From Pseudovirgaria hyperparasitica (lineage: Eukaryota > Ascomycota > Dothideomycetes > Acrospermales > Acrospermaceae): DNA of 64,000 nucleotides. The stretch is from positions 580,191 to 644,190 of the forward strand of contig NW_022985566.1 in the NCBI RefSeq assembly GCF_010093815.1, written 5' to 3'. Positions within the stretch are counted from its first letter, which is position 1; every line of letters begins with the position of its first letter. A model generated the notes under the pieces. It was not told where the DNA came from, made no database searches, and saw only the letters and a program-made list of their open reading frames with translations. Positions 20,673 to 30,605 of the stretch are shown piece after piece. A program made the translations under genes and the position numbers.

Positions 20673-21734
20673 TTAGTAGGCTGCGTGCCGGTGTGCGTTG
20701 GAGCTGAGGAAGCGTGTAAAGATGTTGCCGCTGGACTTAGCCTTCTTGGCCGGCTTCTCGTCGTAAATGTTGAGCGTGTGCTGGATCTTTTGGTACGAGG
20801 TCGCTGGCTGCACGTGCACGAGGGTAGCACCACTGTCCATATCGTAGTGCGGGATGCACGTGGCGTTTTGAGCGACATCATCGTAGGATCCAGTGAAGCT
20901 GGCAGGCGAGCCGCTCGAGACCGAGTCCGCGGAAGAGGAGCGTGTTGGAGGTGAAAGCGACGGTGTTCGAGAAGCAGCGCGAGAGGAAGGATAGGATGGG
21001 TATGCGTGGTAGGACAGGTCTTGGTACGATCGGTTGTAGCGCGACCTCGACTCAGCATGGCTCGCAGCCAGAGCGTATTGCTGTTGCTCTCGCAGACGAG
21101 CAGCGCGCATCTTTTCAGCCTGGGCTGCTGCTTCGCGGGCCTGATGGTCACGGATAGGCGCCAAGAACGGCTCGAGGTGTATGTAAAGATCTTCAGGATT
21201 GATCCGGAGGTCCCATTCCAGAAGGTGGAGGAGCTGCCTCTCCATCAGGTTGACTTCGGTGATTGAGAAGCCAAAGTTTTCGTATCCACGCACTGAAGTG
21301 TAGCGGGCCCAGTGCTTGTTCTTGGGGGAAGAGTCGTTGAGATTTTTGGCGGCCAGGATCAAAGAGGCGAGGAATATCCGGTGAACGGTACATTGCATGC
21401 CCTTTGCAACCGAAGGAAGACGGGCTTGTAGTCTGCTCAGGTAGACCAGCGAGGTCATCAGAGTTGGTACCTGTACATGTGACCGCTCAACCAGTGATGT
21501 GATGAATGCCTCGACGGAAGGTAATATCGAATCCTGTACATGTGACGAACGCTGGGGTGGACTGGAGGGAGGAGTAGGAGGTAGTTGCTTGCGGGTCTCT
21601 GGACGAGCCTCGCATCGAATAACTTGGGAGGCCTTTCGAGCAAGATATGCAATCATGTCCCTAGAGACTGGCATCTGCACGAAGCAGTCCAGAGCAGCCT
21701 TGTTCTGGTCTTGGGAGGGAATTGCGTAAGCCAT
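20673..21734 (-). CDS. PCL-type (Pho85-class) cyclin
   Basis: Intronless, 353 residues from the ATG at 21734 ([20 protein letters not shown]). The frame stays open to an ATG at 21842, adding 36 residues, but the internal ATG has a better context and begins with the stretch that looks conserved. The cyclin box runs about residues 70-195: [66 protein letters not shown] and [16 protein letters not shown]. This is the Pcl1/Pcl2 type that activates the Pho85 cyclin-dependent kinase in G1, polarity and development. The C-terminal third is Ser/Tyr/Pro-rich with candidate phosphosites and ends in a basic [10 protein letters not shown] segment. A 1-2 kb gene-free region lies upstream. Confidence 0.88.
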   Translation of the reverse strand: MAYAIPSQDQNKAALDCFVQMPVSRDMIAYLARKASQVIRCEARPETRKQLPPTPPSSPPQRSSHVQDSILPSVEAFITSLVERSHVQVPTLMTSLVYLSRLQARLPSVAKGMQCTVHRIFLASLILAAKNLNDSSPKNKHWARYTSVRGYENFGFSITEVNLMERQLLHLLEWDLRINPEDLYIHLEPFLAPIRDHQAREAAAQAEKMRAARLREQQQYALAASHAESRSRYNRSYQDLSYHAYPSYPSSRAASRTPSLSPPTRSSSADSVSSGSPASFTGSYDDVAQNATCIPHYDMDSGATLVHVQPATSYQKIQHTLNIYDEKPAKKAKSSGNIFTRFLSSNAHRHAAY

Positions 21735-22632
21735 GGCGTATGGAAGGCGTGTGAATGGCGTGAAGATTGGTGGTGGTGATGAGTAAAGCGAGAATTGGCG
21801 TGGTTCGGTAGAGGATATATGTATATCAGACTTGACACCCAACTAGCAGTGATATGTTGCGTGGTGGTCCGTGTGAGGATGATGGTGTGCAGGGGGGTTC
21901 CGAAGGGGGTAAGAGAGCTAAGACGAAGGATCCCTGTCGATGCACGGCAGAGGGGCCCACTCAGAAGCAGGCGCAAGGATGATGGAGTCTGGTGAGGCAG
22001 CTGGCGTCCTGGGGGGGGGCTGTCCGGTGCTGGTCCTTGATGTCGGAAGAAAGGGTATTTTTTGGGAAAGTTGCTGTCAGCTGAGCCGTGTGTCTGTTGC
22101 TTGAAGTCGGGACTGCGGGCGTTCGAGAATGTAGCGATGACAACTGCCAAGATCCGACCAGCGGAGAGAGAGAGAACCGTGCGAATAAAAAAAGGGTTGA
22201 GTAGGAGCGAAAGAATGCCCAAGGCGTTCCAGATGAAGCACTGCCGTCACTGGTCTCGTTGGTAGTGGGAAGTGGTGTTGCGAGGTTGAATTCGCCGAGG
22301 ACTGCGCCTTGACGAAGGAAGACTGGCTGGTCGGTTGAGAGAGGCTGGCTGTTCTACGGGCGCACCGGGCTGGCCGAGAACAAGAGGGTAATGGTGGCTG
22401 AATAGAAGACGAAGAAGACGAAAAGAAGAAGAAGAAATAGAATAAGATGGGAGAAGAAAAGGTGAAGTGGAGAGAGAGGTTTGAATGTGAAGATGTCGGA
22501 ATAATGCTCCAGCAGCAGCGGAGAGCAACGATACTTATTATTGTTCACAGCCGTTGTTTTCGGTTGCTTGCTTAAGTTGCTTGGCCTGGCGGTTGCAGGT
22601 AGCAGTGGGCGGTAACAAGAGGAACTGCAGCG

Positions 22633-22650
22633 CTCTCTCTCTCTCTCTCT
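22633..22650. repeat. CT dinucleotide repeat, 9 copies
   Basis: Perfect CT run in the cyclin upstream region (GA on the coding strand of the cyclin). Confidence 0.9.
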
Positions 22651-23113
22651 TGTCGCTTGTAGAGGCGGTACGAGAGGGCGAAGGTGGGGGGGCGTCTTTG
22701 GTTGGTGGTGGTGTGTGGGTAACTTGCCAGGTTTTGAGCCAATGACGACTGCTGATCAAGCTGTTTTGTCTGGCGCGCGAGAGCCTCGTCGTCGTTTATA
22801 GGCTGAGAGACCGTCAACCACACTTGATGGTCGTCAAGAGGCGTGTTTCAAGCTCTCGGTGGCCTGCTGCCAACTGCACTCGCTGTTCGTGCTTCGTAGG
22901 CCGTCGTCGTCTGTCTGTCTGCTCCGCTTGACCACTCTCGAGCCTGGTGCAATGATCCACAGGCACTACGTTTCCTCGTGCGAGGGGGTCGGTGTTTCGT
23001 CTGTTTGTGGCTTATCTGTTTGAGAGCCAATACTGCAGGCGACGCTGTCCTGCGATGAGGGCTAGTTGCGCAGTGAGAAACGTTTGAGTCACAGGATTCT
23101 GTGTAAGGATGCC

Positions 23114-23162
23114 GATGTTGGATGTTGGATGCTGGATGCTGGATTCTGGATTCTGGATGCCA
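23114..23162. repeat. 7-bp tandem repeat (GATGCTG/GATTCTG), 7 units
   Basis: Seven consecutive heptamers: GATGTTG twice, GATGCTG twice, GATTCTG twice, then GATGCCA. The variants occur in pairs. Confidence 0.9.
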
Positions 23163-23477
23163 AATGCTGGGCAATGATTCAAGTCTGCTTGCTATATACT
23201 GGCTGTCGTGACAGAATCGAGTGGCGGGACCGCTGGGTTGGGTGCAAAAATGCGTAATTATGGAGTTGGGTACCACTAATTTACTTGCTGAACAGTATCA
23301 GAATGAGGCTGGGACATTATTCTTTGTATGCGTTGGCAGCGCTGTGATGCTGGCTGTCGTAAACAATAGGATAATAGGACAATAAGCGTTGCTTGCTTGC
23401 TGAATAGCAGCAACTCACCACCTAACCACGCCTAGATAGCCCCAGGTAAGCCCAGGTGTCTGAATAGCCCCGCCCAA

Positions 23478-23747
23478 TCAATGGCTTGCGACATTCACTA
23501 TAATGTCGGAGTCATTCATGCGGAACTTCGACTTGACGAGTTCGTAAGCCCTCGATAGTTTAGGTACAGAGAGGTTTGGTGATTGATTGCCACGAGCCCC
23601 CAGCCACGGGGGTTGCGTGTTCGCCTTCAACAGCCCCGGATTTCGTGCAGAAGGTGGATTACCACCCAGTGCCGGCGAAGATTGCGTTGGCGAGACCCAG
23701 ACCGATGCATGACCTCGACTCCAGACATTAGTATCAGGATCCGGCAT
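23478..23747 (-). CDS. Candidate short protein gene, unknown
   Basis: An ATG at 23747 opens an 89-residue frame starting MPDPDTNVWSRGHASVWVSP and ending with a helix-like SRAYELVKSKFRMNDSD then a short hydrophobic end. The composition is more protein-like than other frames nearby. The frame extends upstream to 23897 with another ATG. There is no domain I know, no signal peptide and no supporting context, so it may be a chance ORF. Confidence 0.25.
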   Translation of the reverse strand: MPDPDTNVWSRGHASVWVSPTQSSPALGGNPPSARNPGLLKANTQPPWLGARGNQSPNLSVPKLSRAYELVKSKFRMNDSDIIVNVASH

Positions 23748-24096
23748 GATTGCAAGTCTGGAACAGGTAAAGGATAAGCAAGATTTGGACTGGTTGACGC
23801 GTCGTGCCAGGAAGTTGATAGCTGGAAGCTTCGTGCAATTCCAACCATCTACACGCGCCACTCGTGGCTGAAAGATCTGCCGAGTGCCGAGCGCCAATCA
23901 TATAGCCAGGAGCACAACCAGTGCCGAACTTTTTCCCCACCAGCCACGCGAACGGAAGGCGCAGGGCAGTCGTGTGAATGGCGAACCGCTATTCTTTTTG
24001 CTCCACTTGACTTTGCGCCCCCCCGCCTTCATTCTCACCATCATCCCGACTCACCATCAACCCATACCATCACCACTGATACAATACTACCTTATT

Positions 24097-24120
24097 ATCA
24101 TCATCATCATCATCATCATC
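24097..24120. repeat. ATC trinucleotide repeat, 8 copies
   Basis: Perfect ATC run. Confidence 0.95.
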
Positions 24121-24496
24121 CCTTGCTATTCGTCACGCGCACTTCACGCCATCTATGATCTACGATGCCCACCGCAGCAAGCATCTGCACTGTCTGCATC
24201 AGCAATCATGCATCAAATGATCATGCTCTCAGCTGCCCCAACCACGAGCACCACATTTTCGCATCTGGTTTCTCCACCCAAGCAACTTGGTTGGCGATCT
24301 GGCCCATCACTCATCATGGAATCAATCAATAGTGTCGAAACTTATCGACTGCCTCTCGACTGTCTGGCCTTCTGCAAACCTTACACACAATGCCATCTTC
24401 AAGCGCTGCACAGCCACCATCTATCTCCTTTGCATCTCGTCAGACTATTGATGAACGACTGTTCGAGACACGCCAAGATGTCGTGACTACGCGTCT

Positions 24497-24670
24497 ATGC
24501 ATCCTCCTTATTTGCACACAAGAGCCGAAACCTATCTTGCATCGCTCTCACCTTCACACTACGCCTCAGGTTATTTTGAGAGACTCGAGAGGGCGCTCAA
24601 TGTCGCACTGTGCCACGCGCCTCGCGAGCGCTTAGCCGTCCGCCGTTCGGGCGGCTGCACGCCCTACTAG
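24497..24670 (+). CDS. Candidate short ORF, 57 residues
   Basis: Starts MHPPYLHTRAETYLASLSPS and continues with an amphipathic stretch YFERLERALNVALCHAPRER, ending GGCTPY. The protein-like composition contrasts with flanking frames. Its last codons overlap the first hairpin and its TAG stop opens the second hairpin. Function unknown; it could be an upstream ORF or a chance frame. Confidence 0.3.
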   Translation: MHPPYLHTRAETYLASLSPSHYASGYFERLERALNVALCHAPRERLAVRRSGGCTPY

Positions 24671-24691
24671 AGGCCAGTCGAGTGGCCTCTA
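24635..24691 (+). other. Two adjacent RNA-type hairpins
   Basis: Hairpin 1 (24635-24655) pairs GCCGTCC with GGGCGGC around a 7-nt loop, with one G-U pair. Hairpin 2 (24668-24691) pairs TAGAGGCCA perfectly with TGGCCTCTA around loop GTCGAG. A donor-like GTAAGA follows at 24696. Confidence 0.5.
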
Positions 24692-24961
24692 CCCAAGTAA
24701 GAGCCAACAGAGCCTCAACTTTCTGACAGGCGTCTCGCTGCACTGCTTATTTTAGCCCTGTCTAGTGTTTGGTCTTCCAGAATCCAGTTATGCTAATCTT
24801 CTTTGACTACAGATCGCCTGCAACGATCCTAATTCCTTACCTCTCCTCAGACACTTTTCGCTTGTTGCTTCCCGAAAAAGCCCTGAGATCGATCAAGTAG
24901 CCCAAAACAGCTATTACCGTTGGCTCCAAACACCCATTTCTGGCATTCCTGAGGCCTCGAG

Positions 24962-25060
24962 ATGCCATTCTACATGACACCTTGCAAGCCGCAAGGACAC
25001 GGGGCTTTGTCGCAACTCTGTAAAAGAGAGCTGCTGAAGGATCTCCTTCGGTCCGTGTGA
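24962..25060 (+). CDS. Candidate short ORF, 32 residues
   Basis: Starts MPFYMTPCKPQGHGALSQLC and continues with a basic/hydrophobic helix KRELLKDLLRSV to TGA. It has strikingly protein-like composition for so short a frame in a gene-free region. No homologue is recognised. Confidence 0.3.
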   Translation: MPFYMTPCKPQGHGALSQLCKRELLKDLLRSV

Positions 25061-26723
25061 CTATCTGTAGCCATGCACTCCGTGATGTGATCCATATCCT
25101 CTCTTTTGCGTTTAGCTCAATTGCTAAGTCGTCCGTCCAAGAGGCATTATTTTGTTTGCCGCGTCTTGTCTCTGATCGGTGTCGCTAAGACCGAGCGAGC
25201 ATCAGCAGCCTCGCGCGGGTCAGGCCGCTGTAAGACCAGCCCTACGGAAGCGCCCGAGCGATCCTTCGCCCCTCCTCCAACAAGACCAGGATTCATCTAT
25301 GCGACTGGCGATTTTCAGATCGAGAACTCTTCTTTCAGCATTATCGATTCTGTAGACTTTGCAAATCAACACGTTCAGCAGTTTGATCCCACGCCTCATA
25401 TGCACTACTACAAAGCCAATACTGCAACACAAGGCAGTGGACATATATTTGCAACTACCGTCGGCAAGCGGCCAGAACTAGAAGAATAAAATCCTAGCAT
25501 CACCAGTGACCTACGTTCTATATGGAGTAACACGGAGTTGTGCTAGGATCATGGATCTGAGACGAAGATCTACTTTTGTAGAAAGCCAAGACGCGTTCCA
25601 GCGACCAGTATACAGGTAGTTGTCATACCCCAAATGACGTCTATGCCGCAATCGGTCCCGCTTCCAGACCCGCATGCAGGTCCCGCGTCCGTGTTTTCTG
25701 TATGTGCTCTCTGGTTCCTATTTGAGACTCTTGAAAGTCGTGCGATAGGTCGCCAGAAGGATTGCAAGACCACATACCACAGGCCATCTGCTGTACAAGA
25801 ATTCGCTCAACTAAAAATTATTAGTGAGGTGTCGCGCATCGATTGCGCCAATTGAGCCGGACTTGTCCCTACAGAGACCACTAGCTGCTTCACGCAATCC
25901 TTCAGGCCCGGCAAACGTCAACTGGTGACAACACCACCCAATATTATTTCGTTGAATGTGGCCTTTCGGATCTCGACATGATCTTTTTTTCCCTCTTTGC
26001 ATTCGACTGCTCAGCATGTAGGAAGGGAGGAGGTTCTTGCTGCATTGCCCAGCCGCAGATACTCGGACGACCTGTACTGTACCTCATCAATTAACGAAAG
26101 GGCGGTCCTTGGCTACCCAGCGCATGAATATTGGCTCGCATAGATCCCATCCACAGGGCGTCATCAATATCGCCTGCCTGACACACACACACACACCTCG
26201 TGCCTACCACTTTGGGATAATACACACTACCTACATACCGAGGTAACTAGGCATCTTACATGCTGTTTGTATGAGGTGAGCCGGTGGCTTTAATTTTCTT
26301 CTTTCTAATGTCGCCGTGGCGGTGCCAGGCAAGCAGGCAGGTAGGCAGGCCTCTCTCTATTTGTCATTCATTCATCCATTCAGGATTTCGTTCACCAAGG
26401 CTGCTAACTAACATAGCATGTACCTGCATGAACCAATACTATTATTATTATTAGTCTGCATGGGTTTAATTGGGTGAATCTCTGGATGGTCAGGCCATCA
26501 TTTTTCGCATCCCGCCCTCTCCATCCATCCATGGCACCCGTGACAACCATGCATGCGCACGCACGCAAGCACGCAAGCAAAGCGATGGAATAGTTATTTC
26601 ATCATGTTCTCCGTCCGTGAATGCGGCGCGCAATCATGATAGTGATAATGATAATGATAACGATAATGACGTGACGATATCATCTATTTCTAGAACGCTA
26701 TTAGACCATAGGGGGTATCGAGC

Positions 26724-26771
26724 TACAACGACAACAACGACAACAACAACAACAACAACAACTACAACAAC
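26724..26771. repeat. ACA trinucleotide repeat with interruptions
   Basis: About sixteen ACA/ACG/ACT units, preceded near 26640-26667 by a GATAAT run, just beyond the stop codon of the next gene. Confidence 0.85.
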
Positions 26772-26837
26772 TAATCCCTGCAGAACAAACAAACACCACA
26801 CCCGCCATCACCGCCACCACAACTACCCTCATGTCTT

Positions 26838-29178
26838 CTAAGGCAACAACTTCGACGCCAACCCCTCCCGGCCTCTATACGGACCCAACGCAATCGGGAT
26901 CCTCCCCGAATACCCAAAATCGCCCTGCGCATCCTGCAACGCAGCCGCGACTTTGCCCGTCATGCGCGCGATCCAGCGATCGTTAACAAGACCGCCAACG
27001 AGCGCCTTCTTCATCCCGTCCTTTGTGCTCTGGTGAAGGTCGCGCGCAAATTCCTTCATTTGCGCCTTTGTCGTGCCGTCAGAGAGGTTTTGCCGGATGT
27101 GCTTGGCGAAGACCTTGAAGCCGGCGGCGTCGCGGACGCGCATGCGTTCTGAAGGGGTGATGGAGGATATGCTCTCTGTGTCGCTCGTGGTGGTGTCTAT
27201 GGGGAGGGATGATGATGGCGGGGAGATGACGGGCGAGGAGGAGTTGTTATCATCGTTGTCGGCCGTCGCCTCGTCCAAGTCCTTTTCGAACTCGATGATC
27301 TTGGTCGACTTGACGAGTGCGGCAGTGAAGTTGAGCAGGCTCTGGTCGAAGCTGGCTGGCAGGCTGCCGTGCACGCTCATGACGATTTCCGTCTCGTCTC
27401 TTTGCAACTTGGCCAGGGCGGCCTCGTGCTGTTTCGCCTTGGGCGTTGTGCCCTCTTCGTGCTGGATTGCGGACTCGAGGGCTTCTTCGTCGGCGGGGGT
27501 GGGTGCGGGGGGGATGATGTGTTCGTGGTGCGGGAGGAGGAAGGACGGAATGGTGAAGGAAGCGTCTGCGCCGCCGAGACGGACGACTTGGGAGATGGTA
27601 CTGGAGTGCGGGATGATGCGGTAGGCGATGACTTCGTCGAATTTGAGGAAGGCGGTGATGGTGGAGAGGGTGCTTAGGGGGACGGTGGCGACGCCTTTGA
27701 TGTCGAGGAGTTGCACGCAGAAGTTTGCGTCGGCGGTCCAGGAGGCGACTTTGCGTTGGAGACGGCGTAGCTCGGCGTTGTTTTCGGTGTAGCGTTTGAA
27801 GACTTGCTTTTGGAGCATTGAGGAGAGCCATTTCCCGGAGCCGGCGGCGTTGATGCTGCTGATGCGAATGGGGTGGAAGTAGCTTAGAGGGGCGAGGAGG
27901 AGCCGGAGCAGGAATGGCAGGCGGTGCATGAACTCTCGCGTGCGTGGTGAGGAGAGGTTCTGGAGAGTGGTGACGCGGACGGATCTAGATGGAGGGTGAG
28001 GAACTGAAGGCAAGTCGTGCAACTCAGCGCTGGCAGCGGCGCGCATCTCATTCTCGTCGTCGATCCGGACACCGCGCTCCTGTTTCGCTTTGTGCCTGGC
28101 CTGCTGTCGTGATTGGTATATAGCACTCGTCGTCCGGATCTCCGTCAAGCGTTCCTGATACTGCGTGTCGGCGACCTGGTCGTCTGGACTCAGAGTCGTC
28201 ACCATGTCCAGTCCAGCCTGCCAACCGTCACGATCCACCCCAGAAGAGTCTGACAGTCTACGTACCTGCGCTGACGAATCCGCCAACCAGCTAACCCCCG
28301 TGAGCGTCTCGCGCAGTTTGGGTCTGTCCGTGTACTTTTTGCCGCCGATATTGGCGGCGCGAAGCAGCGGTGTGTTGTCGAGGAACACGCTGATCTCGGA
28401 TGCCGCATCGTCTTGTACATCGTCCATCTCGGCGAAGGTCATCTCGAATTTGCCGCCCTTGATGTTGGCGTATACATCGCCGATCTCGATGGCTCGGAAG
28501 AAGCGCACTACGACTTCGTCGACGTATATTGCCAGCTCGATGTCGTCCGTCAGCTTGAGTCCTGCGACGTGATATCAGTAGCTTGTTCCGATAATCTAGT
28601 GTCTAATTACCAAGTTCAATGCCATGAGCAACAAGCGTAAGGCCAGAGCAGGAGAACGTCGCGCCCCTGATGACCATCAACCCATCCACATCCGTATCAA
28701 TCTCGAGCGCAGGAAGATTAAACAGCGCAAGCTGATCCCTCACAAACGACGGATGCTGGCCCAGCGTCTTCCGCAGAACCCTCCTTGCCAGCCGTGCCGC
28801 TATCCGGAATTGAAACAGGCACGTGAGCAGGATGGACGGATAGCACGCGAGTGCAAACCCGGCGTACAGCAGCCACGACGTCGAGCAGATGGCATACACC
28901 AAGTTGAACGTGGCGAGGAACGTCCACAGCGGTATCGAGGGCAACACGCGGTTATCGCGGCCGTGTCCGTACACGACGATCAGGCTCTCGATTGCGGCTC
29001 CGGAGAGTGCCCATCGCCGTGCCCAGGATAGGGTTGCGACGAGGAGGACGAGGATCGAGGTCGCGAGGTATGGCCATGTTAATCCGGGTTTCGACGATGC
29101 ATCGCGTGGTGGGTGTGAAGTGCAGTCTTGGTGTGGCGGCACGGGCTTCCTTGGTATCTTTGTTGCGTTGGATGCCAT
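26838..29178 (-). CDS. Unidentified membrane protein
   Basis: Join of 28611-29178 and 26838-28561, 763 residues. The 49-nt intron (28562-28610, GTAATT...GTCGCAG) joins LVAHGIEL to GLKLTDDIELAIYVDEVVVR in phase. Likely membrane segments lie at about residues 34-52 (YLATSILVLLVATLSW) and 84-120 (LWTFLATFNLVYAICSTSWL and the following stretch), with a further hydrophobic stretch near 395-415. The region after the second segment (LPALEIDTDVDGLMVIRGAT, GLTLVAHGIEL, DVYANIKGGKFEMTFAEMDD) has an alternating strand pattern somewhat like lipid-transfer or chorein-type beta proteins, but I cannot assign a family. It ends RIPIALGPYRGREGLASKLL. Probably a conserved filamentous-fungal protein of unknown role. 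Antisense ORFs over it are shadows. Confidence 0.75.
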
Positions 29179-30605
29179 GATCGAACATTAAGACCAGATT
29201 TGAAATAAATGGTGTTTGTTTGTTTTGGCTGCGCTTTCATGATCATAAGACAGGCATGATTCTTGTGATGGTAGTAGAGGTGAATAAGTAAGGATCCGGG
29301 GGTTTTCAGATTGGGCGGAGGTACAGAGTTGCTGTGCCTGGCTTTGGTGTTGCACAAGGCTTGAGAGGCAGGTTCAGGGTAAATGGATGGATGGATGGAA
29401 GTGAAAGCGTGGCATGCGGTGTCTAATTATGATGTCAGTGGTCGTCGCCTGCAGCCAGGGAGGCGTTTGGTGGGGTGAAACCGTGAAAGCGACCACCGAC
29501 GCGCGCCGTTTTCTGCATGGAGGGAGAGAACGAGTGGAGATATTGACTCGCGAGTAGGTGGCCTCCATCTACAATTCACATGGTTCTTTGGTGATGGATA
29601 GCCTGAAGTCCTGGATATTCACGAAGATCTGCTGCGTGGATAGTCAAGAAGAATAGCTGACACACGGGGCTCAGTCGCTTAGTGAGATTATCAAGAGACG
29701 CGATCAACCTTTTAATTGTTGGATGTGACAGTGAACTGATGCGAAATATCGACACTTGGTTTCGAAGGTCGAATCTTGACATGAGCTTGGTCTGGCCGAG
29801 TATTCTATACATTACGCGCGAATGCAGTGATGGACTACATGAACAGAACATGGCCATTTGGCATCTCGTTCATTGAAGTGTCAGAACGAGAGTCCCGAAT
29901 TTCCTTGATGCGGACAATGAAATCAATATGTAATTCCTGAAAGAGGGTGCTTGTTACTGTTGATAATCTGTTCACTTTTTATATTATGCCATTAGTAGGT
30001 GCAAAACACTAGACCTAGGTTGTATGTTGATGACGGACATGGCTCTTTCTCATTTACCAAACAGAATCGCACAGTCATTTCCACGAATTACGAACAAGAT
30101 GGCTGTCAGTGGCCCAATCTGTTTACTTCTGCTACATTCTTCCCCAAACCTTTGGAAGGCGTGGAGTGGGTAAGAAGGGGCTGATCGAAGATGAAATAGG
30201 CAATGACTTATCCAGACTGATTGATTATTATCTGTCCTTGCATAGCTTAGCTCTTGGGCTTCCTCCTTGATCATCTTACACGATCAAATTAGTATCTCTA
30301 CATATCCATAGTCAACGGTTACCTTCGTTATTTCTCCCTCCGCTTTGAGCGCCCACACCCTCGTTCCATTATGAGACGTCCAACCACATTGGCATCTGTG
30401 TAAGCCAAACCCGGTTCGAGGACAGAATATGCGCTGACTAAGTACTATAACAGCAGAAGTCTGTATATACTACCTTTGTGCCAATCTCCGACCACTCTAG
30501 ACAAACGTTTTGTCTTATAGCTATTCGCATTACACGCCATCGACCGATTCAATCAACATCTACAATCCATGTTCCATCAACGTAACTAACAATATCACCT
30601 TCTAG
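29179..30605. other. Divergent intergenic region
   Basis: This 1.4 kb separates the start of the membrane-protein gene (minus) from the coiled-coil gene (plus). It contains no convincing ORF. The last 200 bp contain splice-like signals (GTAAGC near 30402, TAACAG near 30452, CTAAC then TTCTAG at 30605) that probably belong to 5' exons of the right-hand gene. Confidence 0.5.

Larger units (their letters stand above)
21735..23477. other. Upstream region and probable long leader of the cyclin gene
   Basis: No confident gene lies here. On the minus strand it contains many short ATG-started frames (for example near 22222 and 22528) and GA-rich runs, as expected for a long regulated 5' UTR and promoter. 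Leader extent cannot be set without RNA data. Confidence 0.45.
23748..26837. other. Interval with short ORFs, hairpins and simple repeats but no main gene
   Basis: About 3.1 kb. An ATC run (24097-24120) precedes a stretch with several short plus-strand ORFs (24497-24670, 24962-25060) and two hairpins. An open frame ending at 25489 lacks an ATG. From 25.5 to 26.8 kb I see only GATAAT and ACA repeats. It could be a structured or short-peptide transcript; no coding gene can be supported. Confidence 0.5.

Noticed and set aside
23884-24486. 200-residue plus-strand ORF with an Ile-nine run
   Set aside because: Contains the ATC microsatellite read as poly-Ile; composition is not protein-like and no domain is present.
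25106-25489. 127-residue open frame ending RPELEE
   Set aside because: Begins with TTG and the only ATG is near its end; I could not join it to an upstream exon in phase.
27073-27831. Plus- and minus-strand alternative ORFs inside the membrane-protein gene
   Set aside because: Shadow frames of a GC-rich coding exon.
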